A stretch of 64,000 nt of DNA, taken from contig NZ_LROS01000033.1 in assembly GCF_001675165.1 (NCBI RefSeq), positions 1 to 64,000 on the forward strand. Direction: 5' to 3'. The notes beneath the pieces are model-generated. The model was not told the DNA's origin. It saw only the letters and a list, made by a program, of their open reading frames with translations, and ran no database searches. The stretch comes from Clostridium ragsdalei P11. GTDB lineage: Bacteria > Bacillota > Clostridia > Clostridiales > Clostridiaceae. Each line of letters begins with the position of its first letter. Within the stretch, counting starts at the first letter, position 1. Below, piece by piece: positions 16,786 to 24,848 of the stretch. Position numbers and translations under genes: made by a program.

Positions 16786-16822
16786 AAAGAGACCTGCATT
16801 ATAATTATAATGCAGGTCCTTT
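16786..16822 (-). terminator. abrB terminator
   Basis: Perfect inverted repeat GACCTGCATTATAA and TTATAATGCAGGTC at 16791-16818, followed on the minus strand by TCTTTTT. Confidence 0.85.
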
Positions 16823-16831
16823 AAATAATGA

Positions 16832-17077
16832 TTATTTGCCTTCTTTTAATGCATTTAAACAACTTTTGCAGATGTTCTTACCTCTATAATTTACAACGTC
16901 TCTTGCGTCACCGCAGAAAATACATGCAGGCTCATACTTCTTTAATATAATTTGTTCACCATCTACATATATTTCTAAGGCATCTTTTTCAGCAATGTCT
17001 AAAGTTCTCCTTAATTCTATAGGAATGACAATTCTTCCTAGCTCGTCTACTCTTCTTACAACACCTGTTGATTTCAT
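16832..17077 (-). CDS. abrB: AbrB-family transition-state regulator
   Basis: Encodes 81 residues from the ATG that follows GAGGAGG; an upstream in-frame ATG lacks a binding site. The N-terminal SpoVT-AbrB DNA-binding fold reads MKSTGVVRRVDELGRIVIPIE followed by LRRTLDI. The C-terminus carries a CxxC pair set (CIFC and CKSC) not present in B. subtilis AbrB but typical of clostridial AbrB, suggesting a zinc knuckle. In Clostridium, AbrB controls the shift to solvent formation and sporulation. The gene keeps its Bacillus position between rsmI and metG, though on the opposite strand. Confidence 0.92.
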   Translation of the reverse strand: MKSTGVVRRVDELGRIVIPIELRRTLDIAEKDALEIYVDGEQIILKKYEPACIFCGDARDVVNYRGKNICKSCLNALKEGK

Positions 17078-17102
17078 TAATTTTCCTCCTCTAATTCCAT
17101 AA

Positions 17103-17151
17103 TTCGACACGACTACAATTAGATAATAGCAAAAATTACATTAAAAGTCAA
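17103..17151 (-). promoter_or_regulatory. abrB promoter with a Spo0A-box-like site
   Basis: On the minus strand, -35 TTGACT at 17146-17151, a 17-base spacer and -10 TATTAT at 17123-17128. A perfect TGTCGAA (the Spo0A box core) lies at 17103-17109, just after the expected transcription start. Spo0A~P represses abrB in B. subtilis by binding downstream of its promoters, so the placement fits. Binding is inferred. Confidence 0.65.
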
Positions 17152-17620
17152 TATAATTTCATAAAGTATTTTACAAATTTCTAATCAAATTCCATCTAAA
17201 GTTAATATACTACCATAATATTCAAAAGTCAATAACAATATTAATAAAAGTTTATAATATATGATAAACAAGGATTTAAATGTAAGAAATTAATATTAGA
17301 ATTAAGTACAAAATCAGGAAATTTGAAAAAATATTTTTTATAAAATAGTAACTAAATGGATAATTAAATATTTGAAGTCGAAATTTTCGATAAGAAATTG
17401 TAATATTGATAATCTATATGGATATAAGAGAGTATTTATATTAAAATAAGAGATGTACACTTCAATAAATAGAAGTAGAGTAGGTTGTATTAGAATTATT
17501 TTTGCAAAAATATATCTGCAATTTAGACACGTAATGTTGATAATTTTAAAAAAAGGAAATTTTATTTATAGAAATAGAGTATTTCTATGTGATAAAATAA
17601 TAAGTAAGTAGGTGATTAAT
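17152..17620. other. AT-rich intergenic region upstream of cca
   Basis: About 470 bases with no supported gene. The only structured item noticed is the palindrome TCGAAATTTTCGA at 17378-17390. Promoters for cca must be here but no clear -35/-10 pair could be chosen. Confidence 0.4.
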
Positions 17621-19021
17621 TTGGATTATGTGAAAGATTTTATTAAAAGCGCAAGAGAAGTAGTAAGTAAAGTAGGAGGAGAAGTTTATTTAGTTGGTGG
17701 GTATATAAGAGATAGGTTGATTGGTATAACAGCTCAACCTAAAGATATAGATTTTATATTTAATGGAAATATTGAAAAATTTATGGAGGAACTTGAGAAT
17801 AGACAATATAAATTTTTTCCTATAAAACAGGAAATAGGTATATATAGATGTATGCTAGGAAATAATTCAATAGATATATCTCTTATGGAGGGGGATTCTA
17901 TTGAGGAGGATTTGAAGAATAGAGATTTTACTATGAATGCTATAGCTATAAAGCTTAGTGGAGATAAAGTTAAAGTTATTGATCCCTTTTATGGAAGAAG
18001 ATCTATTGATAATAGAATAATTAAAAATGTAACTGATATGAGCTTAGAAAATGATCCCATCAGGATACTTAGAGGCGTTAGGTTTCATATATCTTATGGA
18101 ATGCATTTTAATTTGGATACGGAAAAATGCATTGAAAAATTAGGTTATAGGATAATGGATATGCCTATGGAAAGAGTCTTTAAAGAATTTATGCTTATAT
18201 TAGAAAAGGACAATCAGGGAAAGGCTTTTGAAGTTTTAGATAACTATGGAATACTAAAAAATATTATACCTTATATAGAAGAATTAAAAACTATAGGAAA
18301 ATGTGCATATCATATAGAAGATGTATTTACTCATATGAATTTAACTTATTGTGTATTTAAGGATATCTTAAATGGTAAGGTAAGTGTTGAAGGATTAAAT
18401 TTACATGTGTTTCAAGATAAAATAGGTGAATTTAAGTTGAGAGAGTATATGTCTTTAGCTTGTTTTTTGCATGATATAGGTAAATATGAAGCTTATAGAA
18501 AGGACGGAGACAAGGTAAGTTTTTGGGGACATGAAATGAAAGGAGCTATCATAGCTAGGAATTTCTGTAGGAACATGAAATTCCCCAAAAAAGCACAAAG
18601 CTATATAGAAAATATAGTAGATGGTCATATGTATCCACTGAAAATTTTTAAACAAAATTCTAAAGATAAGAAGAATGATTTTTATAAGTTTTTTTCAAAA
18701 TATGATGGGTATATAATAGAAATACTAACTGCTGCATATTGTGATAACTATGCTACAAGAATGCTTTTGGATGTTGAAAATGAGAAAGTTAGATTTAAAA
18801 TGTTTATTGAAGAGATGTTAAAAGAGTATGAGTTATATTGTAGTATAAGCGAGGATAAAATTTTAAATGGAAATGATGTTATTCAGATTTTAAATATATC
18901 AGGGCCTGAAGTAAAAAATGTTCTTGAGGATGTGACAAGATTTAGATATTTAGGAAAAATACAAACTAGAGAAGAAGCATTGAATTATTTAAAAGTTAAA
19001 ATAAATAACAATTATATTTAA
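17621..19021 (+). CDS. cca: CCA-adding tRNA nucleotidyltransferase / poly(A) polymerase family, HD domain
   Basis: Encodes about 466 residues. I prefer the TTG at 17621, 6 bases after TAGGTG, over the GTG at 17612 that overlaps it. The nucleotidyltransferase head shows LVGGYIRDRLIG and KDIDFIF with the metal-binding Asp pair. NRDFTMNAIA, DPF and the arginine motif RILRGVRFHI follow. A C-terminal HD phosphohydrolase domain has CFLHDIGKYEAY. The enzyme builds or repairs the 3' CCA of tRNAs. Poly(A) polymerase activity is possible in this family, but CCA addition is the default role. Confidence 0.9.
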   Translation: MDYVKDFIKSAREVVSKVGGEVYLVGGYIRDRLIGITAQPKDIDFIFNGNIEKFMEELENRQYKFFPIKQEIGIYRCMLGNNSIDISLMEGDSIEEDLKNRDFTMNAIAIKLSGDKVKVIDPFYGRRSIDNRIIKNVTDMSLENDPIRILRGVRFHISYGMHFNLDTEKCIEKLGYRIMDMPMERVFKEFMLILEKDNQGKAFEVLDNYGILKNIIPYIEELKTIGKCAYHIEDVFTHMNLTYCVFKDILNGKVSVEGLNLHVFQDKIGEFKLREYMSLACFLHDIGKYEAYRKDGDKVSFWGHEMKGAIIARNFCRNMKFPKKAQSYIENIVDGHMYPLKIFKQNSKDKKNDFYKFFSKYDGYIIEILTAAYCDNYATRMLLDVENEKVRFKMFIEEMLKEYELYCSISEDKILNGNDVIQILNISGPEVKNVLEDVTRFRYLGKIQTREEALNYLKVKINNNYI

Positions 19022-19027
19022 ACTAAG

Positions 19028-19063
19028 CAAGAACTTATCCACATTGTGGATAAGTTCTTGCTT
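19028..19063 (+). terminator. Palindrome after cca containing two opposed DnaA boxes
   Basis: GCAAGAACTTATCCACA-T-TGTGGATAAGTTCTTGC is a near-perfect hairpin just after the cca stop. It lacks a long T-run, so terminator strength is uncertain. TTATCCACA lies at 19035-19043 and its complement at 19045-19053. Confidence 0.6.
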
Positions 19064-19204
19064 ATGGCACTATGAATTGATAAATTAGAATTTTGTTTAT
19101 GCTAATATATAAAAGTTGAAATTTGATTAGAAGTGTTGTATTAATATGAATATATATAACTTATCCACAGAAAATGTTGATAAGTTCATGATTTCTGTGG
19201 ACAA
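19035..19204. promoter_or_regulatory. DnaA-box cluster 1
   Basis: Three exact TTATCCACA boxes (19035 plus, 19045 minus, 19161 plus) and two one-mismatch boxes (TGTTGATAA at 19175, TGTGGACAA at 19196) lie within 170 bases between cca and the convergent PspA cluster. Known from established knowledge: DnaA binds this 9-mer. Whether it is occupied here is inference. Confidence 0.6.
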
Positions 19205-19220
19205 GTGTCTGAAAATTCGT

Positions 19221-19874
19221 TTATTCTTCCATACTTTGAAAAGTTGAGACTATAAAGTCAAATTCTTCTGCATCGGAAATTTCTCCATAACTGTCTTCTG
19301 AAATCCCAGGATAATAATACAGAATAAATTTCTCTTTAGATAAGGTATTTTCTATTATTATATACTTTTTGTCTAATTGTACATCTTGAAGAACTGCCAG
19401 TACTGTATAATTATTGCTTTCACCAGTTTTGTCATTAGTAAGGTTTAGAGAAAAGTTATCATGTTTTGTGACATTTATTTTATCTCTAGTACAGTGAATA
19501 ATTCTGGAACCACATTTACATCCAAGACAACTGTCAAATTTACAATCTGAAGTACAGTTAAGGCACTGGCAGGTGCTGCATTTCTCAAGTTGGGATAAAG
19601 ATTCTAAATTGTCATTTTTATAATCTTCTAGTAAAGAAATATATTTATCACTTTTTAGCTTGTTTAAAAACCCTCCTGTATCAAGTTCACCTTGTGCAGC
19701 TTCAATTAAATCTATATATTTTTTTAAGGTTGATACTTTGGATACATATTTTCTCCTATTTAAAATATCTTTATCTAAAAAAGGAGAAATGTTATCTATA
19801 GCATAATTTATAGCTACAAATATTTTGCCATATTTATCTTTTTCACGTTTTAAGAACTGGTCAGCTTTACTCAT
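19221..19874 (-). CDS. Cys-rich protein of unknown function
   Basis: Encodes 217 residues. The N-terminal half is helical. A central Cys cluster (CSTCQCLNCTSDCKFD then CLGCKC, about residues 98-125) holds ten Cys in under 30 residues, suggesting one or two zinc or Fe-S sites. The C-terminal part looks like a small beta domain (KYIIIENTLSKEKFILYYYP). It is the last gene of a three-gene minus-strand cluster, 8 bases after the PspA-like gene. I do not recognise the family. Confidence 0.7.
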   Translation of the reverse strand: MSKADQFLKREKDKYGKIFVAINYAIDNISPFLDKDILNRRKYVSKVSTLKKYIDLIEAAQGELDTGGFLNKLKSDKYISLLEDYKNDNLESLSQLEKCSTCQCLNCTSDCKFDSCLGCKCGSRIIHCTRDKINVTKHDNFSLNLTNDKTGESNNYTVLAVLQDVQLDKKYIIIENTLSKEKFILYYYPGISEDSYGEISDAEEFDFIVSTFQSMEE

Positions 19875-19882
19875 GATATCAC

Positions 19883-20533
19883 CTAATTTTGTTTATATTT
19901 TTCCAATTCTTTATCAAGATCAACTTCATCTAATTTTTTAAATTCTTTTTCTAAAGAATCCTCTTCTCTTAAATCTCCCAGTCCTTCAGCCAAAGATTCT
20001 TTCTTTTGAATTTTTCTTTCAATGTCATCAATATTTATTTTATTGCTTCCTGTTTCTACATTAGATAGTATTTCATTTACTTTTTTAGTGGCTTCTGCAT
20101 TATTAAATCTTGCTGCAGCTTCATCTCTATATACTCTGGTTTTGTGTATTTCTTCTTCTAATTCTTTTAACTTACTTTTAACTGCTTCAGCTTTTTGGCA
20201 AGCATCTTTGTAACTAGTTTCTAAAGAACTGTAACTTTTATCAGCTTCTAATTTCCTAGCTAGAGCCTTTTTAGCTAATTCTTCATTTCCCTTGCTCATT
20301 GCAAGTTTTACTTTTTCATCAAATTCAGTAGATATTCTTTTTGATTCTTCCATTTTCTTTTCAATTTCATGAACATTACCTAGTATTTGTGCTGATGATA
20401 ATTTAGCTTTGTTTAGACTGTCATCCATATCCCTTAGTTTTTGATCAAGCAATTCAATAGGGTTTTCAATATCATCTAAAGTATTGTTTACTTTCGCCCT
20501 AAAAATATTTGATACTCTTTTTAATACTCCCAT
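19883..20533 (-). CDS. PspA/IM30 family membrane-stress protein
   Basis: Encodes 216 residues, almost entirely coiled coil. It starts MGVLKRVSNIFRAKVNNTLDDIENPIELLDQ, the amphipathic helix and the conserved DxxEDP-like region of the PspA/IM30/Vipp1 family. These proteins oligomerise on the inner membrane face and preserve membrane integrity under envelope stress. A good AGGAGG lies 8 bases before the ATG. Its neighbours are a Ser-rich membrane protein upstream and a Cys-rich protein downstream, not the pspBC or liaFSR genes usual elsewhere. Confidence 0.9.
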   Translation of the reverse strand: MGVLKRVSNIFRAKVNNTLDDIENPIELLDQKLRDMDDSLNKAKLSSAQILGNVHEIEKKMEESKRISTEFDEKVKLAMSKGNEELAKKALARKLEADKSYSSLETSYKDACQKAEAVKSKLKELEEEIHKTRVYRDEAAARFNNAEATKKVNEILSNVETGSNKINIDDIERKIQKKESLAEGLGDLREEDSLEKEFKKLDEVDLDKELEKYKQN

Positions 20534-20548
20534 AAAAAATCCTCCTCA

Positions 20549-21172
20549 TTATTTTCTGTTTTTAAATTTTTTTATCTTTCTTATAATAAATAGTAATATT
20601 AAAATTAATATTACAAATTTAACAAAGCCCCAAAAGAAGTTTGCTAAAAGACTATGACCTCCACCATATCCATAATAACTGGAGCTGTGACCCCAGGGGA
20701 TGGGTATAGGTATAGGGAAAAAAGATCTATGACTTCCGCTGCTATAATTTTGACCGGAGCCAGAATTACTTTGGTTAGTATTTTGATTACTAGATTTTGA
20801 AGAAGAATTAGGTGTATTAGAAAAGCTGCCTGACTTAAAATCTCCTCCAGAACTATTGCTGCTATTTTTTTGCTTATAGGTAGAGTTAGGGGAAGAAAAA
20901 CTACCCGATTTAAAACTACCACCAGAAGATTTGGAACTACTACTATGTGAAAAGCTACTTGTGCTGTGTGAAAATCCACTTGATTTAAATCCACCAGAGT
21001 TTCTTGCATATACAGTATTGTTATTTATGTTTAAGATATTTCCCTGTGGTGTAAACAAATCTACGGATAAGAACAAAAAAGCCATCACTAATGATATAAT
21101 AAAAAGTTTTTTATTTAACTTAACTTTAGCCACCCCCCTTAAAGAAAATAATCTTTTCTTATATGGTAACAT
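20549..21172 (-). CDS. Ser/Gly-rich membrane-anchored extracellular protein
   Basis: Up to 207 residues. An N-terminal membrane segment or signal anchor (KLFIISLVMAFLFLSVDLF) is followed by a low-complexity stretch of about 110 residues built of SSSKSSGGSFKSGSFS-type repeats. A Tyr/Gly patch and a C-terminal membrane segment (FWGFVKFVILILILLFII) with a basic tail follow. The start is uncertain: ATG at 21172 has no clear ribosome binding site, while a GGGGGGTGG sequence lies over a GTG at about 21133. It is first in the cluster with the PspA-like gene. Function unknown; it could sense or coat the envelope. Confidence 0.65.
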   Translation of the reverse strand: MLPYKKRLFSLRGVAKVKLNKKLFIISLVMAFLFLSVDLFTPQGNILNINNNTVYARNSGGFKSSGFSHSTSSFSHSSSSKSSGGSFKSGSFSSPNSTYKQKNSSNSSGGDFKSGSFSNTPNSSSKSSNQNTNQSNSGSGQNYSSGSHRSFFPIPIPIPWGHSSSYYGYGGGHSLLANFFWGFVKFVILILILLFIIRKIKKFKNRK

Positions 21173-21457
21173 AATATTTATAGCTAGTGGATATTAATAA
21201 TATTAAATTTTTATAACATTAAGTATGAGAGTATTATATAGTATTATATAACTTATAACAAATATTAAATTAACTTGTTATAAGTGATTTAAGACAATTT
21301 AATATGATTTATAATGGTTTATCATGATTTATATAGAAAATGTAACAAATTCCCGTGGATTTAATAAATAGTGAGTTTGTAAAGAATATATATATAACCT
21401 ATAATATTAATATGGTTTTTAAGGTTAAAATAACTGCTATTTTGGAGGTTGTAAATA

Positions 21458-22051
21458 ATGAAAGAACACAAATTTGGCATGGAATATATAAATAAAGCTG
21501 CTAAGAATATATCAGATAATACTATAGTACATTATGAAGACTTACCTAGGTATGATTTATTTTTATCTCAAGTTACAGACTACCTAAATGATAAGTTTCA
21601 GGGTGAAAAATACACAAATAATATAGTACAGAATTATATTAAAAATGAAGTCATATCTAAACCCGAGGATGGGAAAAAAAGGGGATATACAAAAGTTCAT
21701 CTGACACAGCTCATTTTATTAAGTTATATGAGACCTATATTAACCACAGAGGAAATAAAAAAGGTTTTTAGGCTTGCCTTTAATGAGATAAACGATAGAG
21801 AAGATGATATAATATCCTGGGAAAATGCCTATAAGATATTTTCAGATTTGCATAACGATAGCCTTGATGATTTGATGAATAAAGAACATTTTAATGAAAA
21901 AAAATTTCAAGATATGGTAAAGGATATGAATTTAAAATCTGAGGATGAAGATAGGATAGTTATTTTCTTTGTGGTAATGTCTTTAATTTGCCAGGCGAGT
22001 GCAATTAAGAAACTAGTTCAAAATATAGTAAATAACTATGAAGGAAAATAA
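21458..22051 (+). CDS. DUF1836-domain protein
   Basis: Encodes 197 residues with TTGGAGG before the ATG. It carries an N-terminal helix-rich segment with VQNYIKNEVISKPEDGKKRGYTKVHLTQLILLSYMRPILT, the pattern of the DUF1836 family common in Clostridia and other Firmicutes. The KRGYTK-hydrophobic arrangement resembles a MerR-like DNA-binding start, so a regulatory role is plausible but unproven. It is monocistronic with a terminator after it. Confidence 0.78.
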   Translation: MKEHKFGMEYINKAAKNISDNTIVHYEDLPRYDLFLSQVTDYLNDKFQGEKYTNNIVQNYIKNEVISKPEDGKKRGYTKVHLTQLILLSYMRPILTTEEIKKVFRLAFNEINDREDDIISWENAYKIFSDLHNDSLDDLMNKEHFNEKKFQDMVKDMNLKSEDEDRIVIFFVVMSLICQASAIKKLVQNIVNNYEGK

Positions 22052-22087
22052 AAGGGATAAAAATAAGTTTACCATGATACTTTATGC

Positions 22088-22133
22088 AACTTACCTAGAT
22101 TTGTGCAGATCAAATTTAAGTAAGTTATTTTTA
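22088..22133 (+). terminator. Terminator after the DUF1836 gene
   Basis: AACTTACCTAGATTTG pairs with CAAATTTAAGTAAGTT (two mismatches), followed by ATTTTTATCC, about 40 bases after the stop. Confidence 0.75.
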
Positions 22134-22180
22134 TCCGATGACTACCTGATATAGCACTCCCATGCACCCTGTTTATGAGT
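22130..22180. repeat. Family B stem-loop repeat, truncated copy 4
   Basis: Only one end module is left: TTATCCGATGACTACCTG followed by AGCACTCCCATGCACCCTG, matching the ends of copies 1, 2 and 7. It abuts the stop codon side of ispF. Confidence 0.7.
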
Positions 22181-22183
22181 AGC

Positions 22184-22663
22184 TTATTTTGAATTATCTG
22201 TTAACAAACAGATGCTTTGAGCAGCTATACCTTCTCCTTTGCCGGTAAAGCCAAGACCTTCCTCTGTAGTTGCTTTTACACTTATTACAGATGTAGTTAT
22301 ATTTAGAGTTTTAGCTATATTTACTCTCATATCTTGTATGTATGGAGAGAGTTTAGGTTTTTCGGCTATTATAATAGAATCTATGTTTCCTATAGTATAT
22401 CCTTTTTCTCTAATTAAAGCTGATACATGTGAGAGCAATCTAAGACTAGATATGTTCTTATATTTATCATCATTATCAGGGAAATGTTTGCCGATATCAC
22501 CTAAACATAAGGCTCCAAGAAGACTATCCATTATTGCATGAAGAAGTACATCTGCATCTGAATGTCCCATAAGGCCTTTTTCAAAAGGGATATTTACGCC
22601 TCCTAAAATAAGAGGTCTATTATAAACTAATTTATGGACATCATAACCAAGCCCGATTTTCAC
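22184..22663 (-). CDS. ispF: 2-C-methyl-D-erythritol 2,4-cyclodiphosphate synthase
   Basis: Encodes 159 residues, normal length. The metal-binding GYDVHKL (DxH) and [19 protein letters not shown] motifs are present, as are [16 protein letters not shown] near the C-terminus. IspF closes the diphosphate ring in the methylerythritol phosphate isoprenoid pathway, forming a zinc-dependent trimer. No other mep gene is adjacent. Upstream on the minus strand is a perfect 32-base tandem duplication covering the likely promoter. Confidence 0.95.
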   Translation of the reverse strand: MKIGLGYDVHKLVYNRPLILGGVNIPFEKGLMGHSDADVLLHAIMDSLLGALCLGDIGKHFPDNDDKYKNISSLRLLSHVSALIREKGYTIGNIDSIIIAEKPKLSPYIQDMRVNIAKTLNITTSVISVKATTEEGLGFTGKGEGIAAQSICLLTDNSK

Positions 22664-22675
22664 ATTTAATTCCTC

Positions 22676-22739
22676 CTAGATTTTTTTATTATATTTTAAC
22701 ACACATACTAGATTTTTTTATTATATTTTAACACACATA
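22676..22739. repeat. Perfect 32-bp tandem duplication in the ispF upstream region
   Basis: Two identical 32-base units (22676-22707 and 22708-22739). On the minus strand each contains TGTTAAAATATAAT, an extended -10-like sequence, so ispF may have two stacked copies of a promoter element. Confidence 0.85.
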
Positions 22740-22740
22740 A

Positions 22741-22769
22741 TAAAAAGGTGCACTTAATGGCACCTTAAG
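22741..22769 (-). terminator. Terminator of the small gene upstream of ispF
   Basis: On the minus strand AAGGTGCCATTAAGTGCACCTT followed by TTTATT, overlapping the stop codon of the 58-residue gene. Confidence 0.82.
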
Positions 22770-22941
22770 ATATATCTTTAAAACTTCGAATCACATTTTT
22801 ATTATTTTTATCCTTTGTTTTGCAGGGTTTAAACATAGAGTAAAAGAATTTCTTATAAGTTTTCTTTATTAGTAATAGAAGTGAAAATGGATCTTTTTTC
22901 CTATTTCTTGAAAAATCTACCTTGATAACGTTATCTTTCAT
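22765..22941 (-). CDS. Small basic protein of unknown function
   Basis: Encodes 58 residues (MKDNVIKVDFSRNRKKD...), rich in Lys and Arg with a short central hydrophobic stretch PFSLLLLIKKTYKKFFY. The ATG at 22941 follows AAGGTGAGG with proper spacing; the in-frame GTG four codons earlier overlaps that site. It has its own terminator. No family recognised. The good ribosome binding site is the main reason for calling it real. Confidence 0.55.
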   Translation of the reverse strand: MKDNVIKVDFSRNRKKDPFSLLLLIKKTYKKFFYSMFKPCKTKDKNNKNVIRSFKDIS

Positions 22942-23045
22942 AAATAACCTCACCTTCCATAAAAAGATCTTACCATAATAATAACATAAATTTAAAAGTA
23001 TGTTAAGAAAATTACAAAAAATATTTAATTGAACTACAATTATAA

Positions 23046-23081
23046 AATTAAGGGGACAGGTAATCCCCTTAATTTTTGAGA
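23046..23081 (+). terminator. Stem-loop resembling a terminator
   Basis: AATTAAGGGGA and TCCCCTTAATTTTTG pair around CAGGTAA. It stands between two genes that both point away or far off, so its owner is unclear; it could act in either direction. Confidence 0.5.
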
Positions 23082-23196
23082 TAAAAAGGTATATTGTTTT
23101 GTATTGGAAAATGTTAGTTGTGTTTTATGAGCTTTGTGACTATGTGGTTAATAATATTATATGGATATAGGATTAAATGTGTTACTAAATAATATG

Positions 23197-23538
23197 TTAT
23201 CCACATGTTGTCCACAAAAGTGTGGATAATGTGGATAAATAGTATGAAAATTATGTATAAACAAATATTGCTTTATAGATAATACGTTAATAACACAACT
23301 TATTAACATATTATCTGTGGATAATGTGGAAAAGTCTACAACTAGTAGTATCTATTATATTATTAGATATACCGTATTTATGACTATTATTCAGAGATAT
23401 TTTTTTAATATAGCAGTAATGAGGTACGCATATTAGATTTTAAACTTTACCCTAGACAGAAAATTAGTGGGAAAAGATAACTTATATTATATAAAAATAA
23501 CATGTTATCCACAAAATATGTAATAATGTTGTGGATAA
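23197..23538. promoter_or_regulatory. DnaA-box cluster 2
   Basis: Six exact copies of TTATCCACA in 342 bases: 23197 plus, 23221 minus, 23230 minus, 23316 minus, 23505 plus and 23530 minus. There are also near matches at 23208 (TTGTCCACA) and 23325 (TGTGGAAAA). The region is a 780-base gene-free, AT-rich stretch. No dnaA or dnaN gene is nearby, so this is not the standard oriC arrangement; a DnaA-titrating or regulatory cluster is the simplest reading. Confidence 0.7.
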
Positions 23539-23724
23539 TGTTGAATATAGTTTTTATTTCAAATCAAACATACAATAGGCCTTATAAATGTAACGAAAAC
23601 TGAAATAATTTATAATTTGTTAATATTTTGTTTAACAAAAATGAAGATACATGTTTTAATATGTTAGGGAAAGGATTTTTATGCAAAGTTTAATTTAATA
23701 AAAGTGGATGGGAGATAATATATA

Positions 23725-24678
23725 ATGACAACAAGGAACAACTTTAGTAAGATTTTTAAAAATAGTGGATTGATGTTACTTGGATTGATTGTAGTCTTTG
23801 GTTTGTCCTATGGTGGATATAATTATTTTCATGGGAATAAATCAAAAACTAATAAGGTAATATCTGCTGATAAAAAAGCTGGGAGTGAAGTTAGTGAGAA
23901 GAAGGCATCTAAAAGTAATGTAAAAAGTAGTAATAAACAAGGTTCAGATAAGGACAAGAACATTAGACATAATGTATCTCAAGATGGAATGAAATATACT
24001 TATGACGCACAAAAAGTAAAAGATATATTGGACAATAAAGCTCCAAATGATGGAAAGAAGATAGCATTTCTAACTTTTGATGATGGACCTTCTACTACTG
24101 TAACACCTATAATATTGAATACTTTGAAAAATTATAATGTGAAAGCAACCTTTTGTCTGCTAGGAGAAAATGTAGAAAAAAATGAAAAAAGTAAGGAATT
24201 AGTAAAAGAAATATTAAAAGAGGGACATGCTATTGGAAATCATACTTATACACACAGCATGAGAAGGTTATATCCTGGGAATAGACTTGATGTAGGTACT
24301 GTTATGGCAGAAGTTGAACAGGATAATGCAGCTATAAGGAATATTGTTGGACAAGATTTTAATACTAGAGTACTAAGACTTCCAGGAGGGTATATGTCAA
24401 GGGCATACTACCATGATCCTAATTTAAATGAATTTAACGCACGACTAAAGGAAAAAGATATGTACAGCATAGATTGGAATGCCTATGATTTTGATGCAGA
24501 GGGAAGAAGAAAAAATGCAGATCAGCTTTTAGAACATGTAAAAAGAAGTGTAGGTTCACAACAAAAAGTTGTTATACTTATGCATGATACTTATGGTAAA
24601 GAAGAAACGGCTAGAGCATTACCTCAAATTATAGAATATCTAAAAGGTCAGGGATATGAATTTAAAACAATAGCTTAA
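23725..24678 (+). CDS. Polysaccharide deacetylase (CE4/NodB), membrane-anchored
   Basis: Encodes 317 residues. A membrane anchor (residues 14-33) precedes a Lys/Ser-rich linker and the NodB domain. Motif 1 is FLTFDDGPSTT with the catalytic Asp and metal Asp, motif 2 is GNHTYTHS with the two metal His, motif 3 is RLPGGY, and motif 5 is ILMHDTYG. These metal-dependent enzymes remove N-acetyl groups from peptidoglycan GlcNAc or MurNAc, which changes lysozyme sensitivity. The family is typified by PgdA/PdaC. GGGAG precedes the ATG. Confidence 0.92.
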   Translation: MTTRNNFSKIFKNSGLMLLGLIVVFGLSYGGYNYFHGNKSKTNKVISADKKAGSEVSEKKASKSNVKSSNKQGSDKDKNIRHNVSQDGMKYTYDAQKVKDILDNKAPNDGKKIAFLTFDDGPSTTVTPIILNTLKNYNVKATFCLLGENVEKNEKSKELVKEILKEGHAIGNHTYTHSMRRLYPGNRLDVGTVMAEVEQDNAAIRNIVGQDFNTRVLRLPGGYMSRAYYHDPNLNEFNARLKEKDMYSIDWNAYDFDAEGRRKNADQLLEHVKRSVGSQQKVVILMHDTYGKEETARALPQIIEYLKGQGYEFKTIA

Positions 24679-24848
24679 AGAAAAAAATGAACTTATAGAC
24701 TTTTGAAATTAAACTTTTTATGTATATGATTGTTTGATATAATAAATTTAGGAAAAAGCCTACTTTATTTACTAGAAAATTTATAATCTACATAACTAAT
24801 GAGAAAAGTGTAGGCATCATCCAGGTTAGGTTGGAAAGAAGCGATAAT

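Noticed and set aside
23197-23538. Chromosomal origin oriC
   Set aside because: DnaA boxes are dense, but there is no dnaA, dnaN, rpmH or recF nearby and no clear DnaA-trio or unwinding element; kept as a DnaA-box cluster only.
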